From: Microcyclospora pomicola
Taxonomy: Eukaryota > Ascomycota > Dothideomycetes > Capnodiales
Direction of reading: 5' to 3'
NCBI GenBank assembly: GCA_002786065.1
Contig: NHNY01000006.1
Location: forward strand, 434,001-498,000
Length of the DNA stretch: 64,000 nucleotides
Both the position numbers and the translations under genes were made by a program. The notes below the pieces were generated by a model. The model made no database searches, was not told the origin of the DNA, and saw only the letters and a list, made by a program, of their open reading frames with translations. Each line of letters starts with the position of its first letter. Position 1 is the stretch's first letter. Shown here piece after piece: positions 56,564-64,000 of the stretch.

Positions 56564-57982
56564 CTACGCAGCATAGCCTAAAGTAAATGTCAGTACCTGC
56601 GACGTTGGCGGAAGTGAAGGAGACCTACGCTTGATCGGCGGCTCCTTGCTGACATCATTATGGTACAGCAGCAGCGACAGCCCAGCGATGAGGATCGAGT
56701 TCTCGGTGAGCAGGAAGTCCGCAAAGTCGAGTCCGGTGGTGAGGTACGGCGCACAGACGGAGGACAGATCGAGACGAGAAGTCTTGCCTGGACCGTCGTG
56801 GGAGAGCGCGTCCACAAGCAGGGCGTAGCCCAGGTTGTTGTACAGTGTGCCTTCATGCGTGTAGAAGCTGCCGGCCGGCTGGTTGCTGCAGACAGTCTGA
56901 ACTTCGTTGTTGGTGACTCCGACTCGGCGTACGTCTTTCAGGTATGCGGAGGCGTTGGTGCCCTGTTGTGGTTCGACGATCTCGTCGAAAAAGCCTGAGT
57001 AGATTGTGGTTGTTGGGACGAAGGCGGAGTCTCCGCCGCTGCTGCGGAGCGTGGTGATGAAGTTGCTGTTGTACTCCTGCTGGAGGATGCTGGGCGGTAG
57101 TGGTTCGCCCGGGATCGCGAGGAAGTTGGCGAACACAGTCCCGTGGTAGTCGGGGGAGAACGCCACCTGATCAGTGACGCGTGAACGTGTCGATGGCCAG
57201 TACTTGTATGCCCATTGCGACATGATGCCGCCTTGCGACCAGGAAGCAACCGCGATCTTACGCTGATTAGAGATGCCGTAGATGTAGTTGATGGCATACG
57301 CAACGTACTCGGCGTTGGTCTGAGCATCGTTCAGCAGCTGGCCGGGGATGTTGAGCCATACAGGGTCGGCAATCTTGGATCCTTGGAGTAGAGGGATCAA
57401 GTTTCCGGAGAAGGTCTGATAACCAGTGTTGCCTGTGCCAGGCACGAGTACGATGGGCTGCGGTGCACCCCGGGCACCATATTGGAAGCTCGAGGGGATG
57501 TAGATCGCGGCGCGAAGAGCGGCTTCCGTCAGATCGTACGGTGCATCAGATCTGCTTGCCTTGGGATATATGGTCAGGCTGGGACTGCGTCGATTGCTGT
57601 TGCTGGTACTGTCCGAACCACTTGGCGTGCCGTTGAGATATGTCACCAGATTGCTGGCACTTTCGGAGACCAGGCCATCGGCGAGGTAGTGGCCGCTCGC
57701 AGCCCATATGTTCTTCGGTGTGGGTTGAGTCTCGTAGATGCTTTGGACAGCTGAAAGACCTTGTGATATGGCGGTTGCTGTTTCGGTTGCTGTGATGCTC
57801 TTCAAGTCGCTGATCACAGCGGTGGGGGCAGTGCCGGACGGAATGTTGTTCAAATCATCGAGAAGGCCTCCAACGACATTACCCAGTACTTGCCGCTCTT
57901 CGACGTCTAGTTGCGTGGGTTGAGCAGTGGCTCCCGAGAGATAAGCTGCGGCGAGCAGTAGGCTCAATCGTTGACAGTGCAT
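56564..57982 (-). CDS. Secreted CALB-like lipase (Candida antarctica lipase B family)
   Basis: Main exon 57982-56629 and a likely small last exon 56577-56564, giving 455 aa ending IKRYAA. The 51-nt intron has GTAGGT, TACTGAC and TTTAG; because 51 is divisible by three, retention would also be open (472 aa), so both forms are possible. Signal peptide ~1-20 (LSLLLAAAYLSGATA) and a propeptide with ELD-rich and RR sites (~131). Catalytic triad by CALB comparison: Ser249 in VASWSQGGIMSQW, Asp333 in FFDEIVEPQ, His376 in FYTHEGTLYNN. PIVLVPGTGNTGYQTF is the oxyanion/strand region. It hydrolyses esters or triglycerides outside the cell. Confidence 0.92.
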   Translation of the reverse strand: MHCQRLSLLLAAAYLSGATAQPTQLDVEERQVLGNVVGGLLDDLNNIPSGTAPTAVISDLKSITATETATAISQGLSAVQSIYETQPTPKNIWAASGHYLADGLVSESASNLVTYLNGTPSGSDSTSNSNRRSPSLTIYPKASRSDAPYDLTEAALRAAIYIPSSFQYGARGAPQPIVLVPGTGNTGYQTFSGNLIPLLQGSKIADPVWLNIPGQLLNDAQTNAEYVAYAINYIYGISNQRKIAVASWSQGGIMSQWAYKYWPSTRSRVTDQVAFSPDYHGTVFANFLAIPGEPLPPSILQQEYNSNFITTLRSSGGDSAFVPTTTIYSGFFDEIVEPQQGTNASAYLKDVRRVGVTNNEVQTVCSNQPAGSFYTHEGTLYNNLGYALLVDALSHDGPGKTSRLDLSSVCAPYLTTGLDFADFLLTENSILIAGLSLLLYHNDVSKEPPIKRRSPSLPPTSQVLTFTLGYAA

Positions 57983-59000
57983 GTTGCGGTATGAATATGG
58001 ATGGAGACGAGGGGAGGACTAACAAGAAGAATAAGAACGACCAGCACCTACCTGTGCGGCCGGAAATCCCTCCGTATCATATCGAGAATAGGCCATGACG
58101 CTCATCAGGCCCATGTCAGATGCAGACGTGTGAAAGACCTTGCAGGGGTTGCAGTAGGTTAGAAAGCTTCCTAGAGAACGCCTGGCTTGGAAGTGGATAG
58201 CCTGACACCATGGCATAAGAAAAGGTAAATCCCGAATCCGTTGTCATCCTGTGGATAAGGCTGACGAGCGATCAGATCAGCCACGTTGGCAATCGAAAGG
58301 TCATGCTAGATGGTGACAATTATAGGAACACGGCATCTCACGTAAGTCCCGGCAAACATCAGGCGTTCCCGTGATGGCAGACGTATCAAACTTTCTGCCG
58401 TGTTCGGCAGGGGTCATCGCCTTATTTCGGTCCTGACCGATCTGCGTGAACTATGCAGCTGGCGAAGTTGTTGATTCGTCAGGAAACGGCCTCCTTGCAT
58501 GGCTGGTTCAGCCTTTAGGATCTATCGGGTCATTGCACTCATCCGCGCGGTTGTCCAATCGGTACGTAGCTTGAGCTAGTCAGTGTCGGAGTGGATCGTG
58601 TTGTTTGGCATTAATGGAGTCTGCCGTGTCTACAATTGTATGTCAGCTGAGGTCGGCGACATACATTGAACCACTGATTGAGAGGCTTGTCCCTATCACT
58701 GTGCGCTGATTGATCAATGCGATCGTGCGTCGTATGATGTGCATGTTGCGAACATGTCCAGAGGCTCTGTCGAATGCACATTGGGTTGTGCAGGGATCTT
58801 ACAAGGCTATGTGCCGAGTCGAAAATATGCGAATGCCCGGAAGCCTGCTAGATCCGGATGGATACGGACTTCGGCCTCGATGCCGGGCGAAGGATTCCAG
58901 TACACAGTTCGGCTGACCATTCGGAAGCACCGATCTGACCATACTAAAAATAGTTTGTGTAATTTTCTGCATTGGTCGGATGAACTAACGTCGAAACGCG
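57983..59000. other. Lipase promoter and transition to AT-rich block
   Basis: About 1 kb upstream of the lipase gene with ordinary composition and no credible gene. Composition changes sharply at about 58.98-59.05 kb. Confidence 0.55.
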
Positions 59001-59230
59001 GGGTATAGGTCAGCTTAGCGTTTGCCTTAGCATTCTCAACTCTTCCCCTATTATGTTTACTATCGAACATATAAATACTATACTCTATCTTCTAATTATA
59101 TCGAGCCTATTTAAGGATTAATATTCTAATAACACCTTTCTAAACACTTAGACTAACAGCTAGAATACTAACAACTAAAGTAAGGATATAGATGCGGATA
59201 CGGACTATATAAGGCGACAAACTATATTAA

Positions 59231-62200
59231 TATGTTTATAAACATATTAGTAAACGTGTTCGCTAACGCGTTTACTAGGAAATAGAGTATAGAGCTAGTT
59301 CCGAAGATAAAGGATAAGATAGTAATAGGGACGAGGTACAAAGTAGACATTATCGAACATGTTAACGAACACGTTTACTAACATGTTTATTAGCCTAAAC
59401 CTCGCGTTATAGTAATCTCCGAGTTTTATAGATATGCTATAATAGCTACTTTTGTCGAGGCACTTTATAACATTCTAGATTATCCTAGAAGTAACCTACT
59501 TAGATATACATACATAATCGACTCCTAGACCTATCTTAACATAAAGGACAAGCTATATACTTCTAGATATAGGGTAAACACGTTCTAGAACACGTTACTA
59601 AATACGTTCGCTAATATGTTTAGACTTAATATACGATATATAAGCGAAATTCTACTAAACTATCGAAATTATTCTTTCTCGGCAATGTTATATACAAATA
59701 GATTGACTTATTCTGCAGCGGCGTAAAACTGTACGAGTTCGTATACCTATTCTACTAGAATGCTACTTATACTCGTATAAGCGAGGGGTATTAGGAGGAG
59801 CTATAGGCACTACGCTCTCGTAACCTATACTAGGAGAGTAATATAACTAAAAGGAATGCAAACAGGTTTAGTAACACGTTTATAAACATATTCGTTCCCT
59901 ACTAACAGTCTTAGCTACTAGCAATCTATTATGCTCGCCTTTGTCCTACTATATAAGCGACGTCAAAAGACGACTACTAAATATGCCTATAGCGTCTACT
60001 TTCAGGTTAGTGTTTATAAGCTAGTCTTTTATTAGAACACTCTAGTAAGTTAACATGTTCTTAAACGTGTTTATAAACATGTTAATAAACACGTTTAAAG
60101 GGACCTAGTAGGGAGGCTAGCTACATTGTCGCCTATACACTATACTACTGTAAATATAGCTTAGGCTACTTTATTACTACCTTTAACGCTCGCTAATAAA
60201 TTGATCTTTATTATCTAGAAGCAAGATTTAATAGCGTCCCTCTAGAACTAGAGGAGTACAGTATAGTCGAACAAGTAAGCGTAATAAGGGAATATTACAG
60301 TAAGTGAACATATTCTAGAACGTGTTCGTAAACATATTAACTAATACGTTTAGCTATCGATTACCTATAAGGCTAGGGAAGGCTTAAGAAACATAGCTGC
60401 CTAGTAAAATATTGTATATTTATCCCTTCTAATCTAGACCTAGTTTGTTAGGCAGTCCTCGTATCATATAGAACCTATAACTATATAGCTCTACCTCTAA
60501 ATAAGGTACTAAGCTCTCTATATAGAGAGCTTATATATCTAATTCAGAAGATGAAGGATCCTAAGCTTACTATAGGTGCGAACGTATTCACGAACGTGTT
60601 CGTGAACTAGTTCGCTAACATGTTCTAGCGAAATTCTAAGTCTATTAGAAACTATAGGAATACCTCGAAGAAAAAGGTGTACATAGCCTTAGGGAGCTTT
60701 ATAACGCGTTTAATACTACCGATCGAATTAGAGCAATGCTACATAAATAGCGTCTTACCTATTTTCCCTAAGGCTATTAGCTAAATAGAGTACTCTTTAA
60801 GTATAAACGTGATCGGCTAGAACTAGCAAAGGCAAGCAGAAATAAAGTATAGTTATAAACACGTTCGCTAATATATTTGTAAACACGTTTAGCAATACAT
60901 CTAAGCGGTCTACTAAGACGATAACACTAGCCTTATAATATTCCTCTTCTATAAGAAGTAAGCCGAATTGTTTATTACTTAAAAGTCATTCGAGGTTAAT
61001 ATGTCCTTTAAGCGATTTAAAGGGCGAAATATAAACAAGATCCTCTTTATAGTATTCTATCTAGAGTTAGGAAAGAGTAAGTAGCAGAATTCTAACATGT
61101 TCGCTAATATGTTAACAAACGTATTAGTTATTACCCTAGCGCGAGTAGTTACCGATTCACTATTACGAGATATATAGGAACTTATGTTCTGTCGTCTCTT
61201 TAATTACCTTTATATCCTTACTAGCAAGGCACCTACCTAGACCTATATCTATAGTAGGGAAAGTATGTTTACTGTAATTATTATAGATATAAGCGGTATG
61301 TAGATAGTAGGTACGTCGCATTATCTTAACATGTTTAGGAACACGTTTATTAACATGTTCGCTAATATATTAGTTAGAATTTAGACGATACCTTAGTAGT
61401 ATCGACCCCTAGGGTTAAGACTAGAGGTTTTATTACTAGTCTACACTAATACTCTGTCGCATTTATTTTAAGCGTAGTATCCGAGACAAGGCTAGCCTAG
61501 CCTAGACCGATACCTCTATTTACACCTATATGTTTGATCTTACTATAGTAGCTAATCCTTAGGAGTACTATAGCTTAATTGATCTTCTCGTAAGTAAGTA
61601 AACATGTTTAGGAACATGTTTATTAACGTGTTCGCTAACATGTTCATTGCTAACAGGCTAAGAGACTCGGAAAATCGCTAATTAGGCAGAGCATAAGAGA
61701 GATAATGTTATTATAGCTAGCCTAAATGCTAATTGCTTATTAATAGATACGCATACATTTTATCGTATCTATAATAATACTAACTCGAATAAGCAGACTA
61801 GACACAAAACGAATTCGATAGGCTACTAGTAGGAGCTTCTACTAGGAATCTAGAAGTAAGTTTAATTTTTTACGAACATGTCTATTAACGTGTTCGTAAA
61901 CACGTTAGCTAACTTATTAAAAGGTTACGCTAGCTTAATCTTTAAGATTGTAATCAATTATAGGCTAAGTAGACATTTAGTACAAACTCTTCGTTCTATA
62001 ATCTAGGAATGTCTATAAGGTATATATAGCATTAGGTTAATAAGCGTAAGTATAACTGTTTAAACAAGGAAATATGTTTATGAACCTGTTTATAAACATG
62101 TTCGCTAACGCGTTTATAGAGCGTAATAGAAACCGACAAAAAGCGAAGCGGGCTCGTTAACTAGAGGATAACAAGGGTAAGAATAATAGACAATCGAGCA

Positions 62201-62554
62201 CTATTAATACTCTCTCTAAAGCCGACATAGTCGGCTTTATTAATTCAGTAGACGGCCCTAAACTAGAAGTTGTAGATAGGTAGACTATAAGCTAGGTTGC
62301 TAATAGAAGAGGTAGTAGCCGTCGCGGTAGCAGAACACGTTCACAAACGGGTTCCTAAACAGGTTTACGAACTAGTTTAGCTGCCCTATTAAGGAGGCGA
62401 TTACAAACTCTACGAACTAGCTACGGTAGTAGGCTTTACCGATAGCCTAGCTTGCTTTTATAGGTTATAACATAGACAGACAGCTAGGGTTTAGAGGCAG
62501 ACACTTAAACGGGTTCACAAACAGGTTCACAAACGGGTTTACTAACACGTTTAA
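59231..62554. repeat. Fifteen dispersed clusters of 12-bp palindromic units (core AACRYGTT)
   Basis: Clusters at 59231-59277, 59355-59392, 59576-59622, 59860-59896, 60051-60098, 60306-60352, 60580-60627, 60857-60900, 61093-61128, 61327-61374, 61599-61646, 61874-61920, 62070-62118, 62333-62380 and 62507-62554. Each is a run of three or four 12-bp units of form NAACRYGTTYNN, often AACATGTT, AACACGTT or decayed AATATGTT/AACATATT. Cluster starts are 124-284 bp apart. The join GTTCGCTAA recurs in at least eight clusters, and several share the unit order ..TTTAT / ..TTCGC / TAAC.., so a ~48-bp cassette seems to have spread. Spacers between clusters do not resemble each other by eye. Confidence 0.85.
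62217..62239. other. Perfect 10-bp stem, 3-nt loop hairpin
   Basis: TAAAGCCGAC, loop ATA, then GTCGGCTTTA. GC-richer than its surroundings. Purpose unknown; may be chance or a relic of a mobile-element end. Confidence 0.6.
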
Positions 62555-62885
62555 GCATGATCCTAAGCTTACTACCTGTGCTACTACTAACCCTATAAAT
62601 ACCGACTAATATTAGTATTAAGGAGCAAATTCGGCTATACAAGATGCAAGCACGACTAGATAAATAAAGATTAATAAATAGCGTTAAATTAGGGAAGGAG
62701 TTAGAATAGCCTACTACTAAGTTATTATCTAAAAATTTGTAAAATAATAGCTATAAGTTTATTACTTTAGAATAATAGACATAGGAGAATAATTTATAGA
62801 TTACTTACTAGATATAGTATACTATGTATATATAGATTATATAGATATAGACTAATAATAAAGAAAGATAAGTAAATAAAGCTAA

Positions 62886-63080
62886 TAGCTATAGAGTAAA
62901 TAGATATAGATTAAGTAGACGTAGAGTTAATAGGCGTAGGTAAAGTAGATATAGAGTAAATAGACGTAGATTAAGTAGACGTAGAGTTAATAGATATAGA
63001 GTTAATAGATATAGAGTTAATAGATATAGAGTAAGTAGACGTAGATTAAGTAGGCGTAGAGTTAATAGGCGTAGGTAAAG
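62886..63080. repeat. 15-bp minisatellite, 13 copies in exact register
   Basis: Units such as TAGATATAGAGTTAA, TAGACGTAGAGTTAA, TAGACGTAGATTAAG and TAGGCGTAGGTAAAG follow each other without register change; looser copies continue to ~63240. Variation TAGATATAG/TAGACGTAG/TAGGCGTAG is mostly transitional. Because 15 is divisible by three, one frame reads as an Arg-rich five-residue repeat (RYRVN/RRRLS), but no gene is implied. Confidence 0.92.
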
Positions 63081-63449
63081 TTATAAAATAGACATAGATT
63101 AATAGATATAAAGTAAATTAATATAGAGTAAGTAGACGTATAGTTAGTTAATAGATATAGAGTAAATAAATTATATTATATTAGTAGTATCTAAAGAGAA
63201 AATAGTATAGATAGACGTAATATAATAGATATAGTAATATATTAGATATATATAGCGTAATAGAAATATAATTAATATAAGACGTTATTTAAGTAATATA
63301 TAAGCTATAGATATATAAAAAGAATAAAATTAAATGCTAATAGAGGGATAATATTTATAGATAGAGCTATAGTAGTATAAACTAATAGTAATAAGCTATA
63401 TTCTACTAGTATTAGCTTACTGTTAATAAGGTACTAGTAGCTATAAGAG

Positions 63450-63652
63450 GAACATGTTCCTAAACGTGTTTAGGAACATGTTTAGACAGCCGAGATTAGC
63501 GCTTTACTTACGCACCTCTAGTAGTATTATAACTCGAACATATTTATAAACGCGTTTATAAATATGTTTAAATACAGTACTAGAGATACGTAAGTAAATC
63601 GCTGATCTCGGCTGTCTAAACATGTTCCTAAACACGTTTAGGAACATGTTTA
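63450..63652. repeat. ~200-bp near-perfect inverted repeat with a 32-bp perfect palindrome at its centre
   Basis: Left arm 63451-63496 and right arm 63605-63650 are reverse complements over 46 bp with about one mismatch (ATCTCGGCTGTCTAAAC in the right arm). Inner parts also pair (TTACTTACG and CTAGTA words) with small differences and a net 4-bp shift. The centre 63537-63568 is a perfect 32-bp palindrome. The arms end in the same AACATGTT-type units as the dispersed clusters. It could extrude as a cruciform or be a foldback-type element. Confidence 0.88.
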
Positions 63653-63693
63653 CTTAACAGATCGAACTAGTAGTGTTATAAGTAATATAGATG

Positions 63694-63916
63694 TAAATAT
63701 GTTAGTAAATATATTTACGAATAAGTTAAGGAACATGTTTAGGAAGAACAGAGGGGTATCATTAAGAAAAATCTAAGTTAGGTGCTTCTAAATAGGTTAA
63801 CGAACCTGTTTAGAAGCATAATAGAAGCTCTATATACCTAGAAAAAACTACTAAAGGTAAGATACTATAAACATATTTAGTAATATGTTTACGAGCATGT
63901 TAACGAACACGTTTAG
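63694..63916. repeat. Further palindromic-unit clusters at the window end
   Basis: Clusters at 63694-63743, 63793-63813 and 63868-63916 of the same AACRYGTT type. The middle one sits inside a 34-bp near-perfect palindrome at 63784-63817 (GCTTCTAAAT...TTTAGAAGC). Confidence 0.8.
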
Positions 63917-64000
63917 CGTCGCTTAGCACACATCTTAATACTATCGCTAAAGAAGTTCGCGTTATAGTAGCTAGGCTAGAAGCAGGCTAAAAGAACATAT

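Larger units (their letters stand above)
59000..64000. other. AT-rich, TpA-rich, RIP-like block without genes
   Basis: To the end of the window the sequence is dominated by A, T and TA steps; CA and TG steps are scarce outside the palindromic clusters, and stop codons fill all frames. This is the expected outcome of repeat-induced point mutation (CpA to TpA) on repeated DNA in filamentous ascomycetes. The DNA is probably an old transposon relic, but no terminal repeats or protein remnants could be recognised, so no family is given. The block carries the repeat features listed below. Confidence 0.8.

Noticed and set aside
59231-63916. Regularly spaced repeats reminiscent of a CRISPR array
   Set aside because: The host is a fungus, spacers are ~200 bp, the repeats are themselves tandem 12-mers, and no cas-like genes exist.

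Overview
The window is nuclear DNA of a filamentous ascomycete (Pezizomycotina), most likely a dothideomycete. The reasons are gene content (Rho4, Pkc1 with HR1-C2-C1-C1-kinase layout, a bifunctional Egt1, a histone H4 variant, the DASH subunit Dad1), short 51-98 nt introns with CTAAC/CTGAC-type branch sites, and a conserved fungal protein of unknown role often labelled 'vegetative cell wall protein gp1'. The class-level call is an inference. No bacterial-style operons are present. Twenty protein-coding genes can be supported; exon joins were worked out by hand from reading frame, splice signals and family alignment from memory.

Layout. 0-20 kb: the 3' part of a CDC5/Cef1 splicing factor, a WDR48/UAF1-like WD40 protein, a Pro/Tyr-rich conserved protein, a gene-empty stretch (9.1-14.3 kb), VPS15, and a small nuclear-looking protein. 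20.1-24.8 kb: about 4.6 kb without genes, filled largely with old, degenerate tandem repeats at several scales (236-bp duplication, 14-bp array, higher-order units, ~100-bp units, 30-bp units). 24.8-38.7 kb: protein kinase C, a LYC1-like lysine acetyltransferase, an RNF216-like RBR ubiquitin ligase, a sphingoid-base-phosphate phosphatase and a divergent histone H4 (H4v). 39.1-44.2 kb: a compact cluster with two divergent pairs, SVF1/RHO4 and DAD1/PEX12. 45.8-54 kb: ergothioneine synthase EGT1, an unrecognised Cys/His-rich protein, an alpha/beta hydrolase and ALG2. 54.9-58 kb: two secreted hydrolases facing each other, an aspartic protease and a CALB-like lipase.

From about 59.0 kb to the window end the sequence changes abruptly: it is AT-rich, TpA-rich, CpA/TpG-poor and has no usable reading frames, as expected of DNA hit by repeat-induced point mutation (RIP). 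Within it lies the most unusual signal of the window: about twenty clusters, mostly 40-50 bp long and 170-285 bp apart, each built of up to four 12-bp units around a self-complementary core AACRYGTT. The clusters share unit order and keep CATG while their surroundings have lost CA/TG. The same block holds a 13-copy 15-bp minisatellite and a ~200-bp near-perfect palindrome.

Functionally the genes are housekeeping or broadly conserved: mRNA splicing, ubiquitin control, endosomal PI3-kinase (VPS15), cell-wall integrity signalling (PKC1, RHO4), sphingolipid turnover, chromatin, kinetochore (DAD1), peroxisome import (PEX12), N-glycan assembly (ALG2), and stress/antioxidant functions (SVF1, EGT1). 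Their adjacency does not indicate one pathway.
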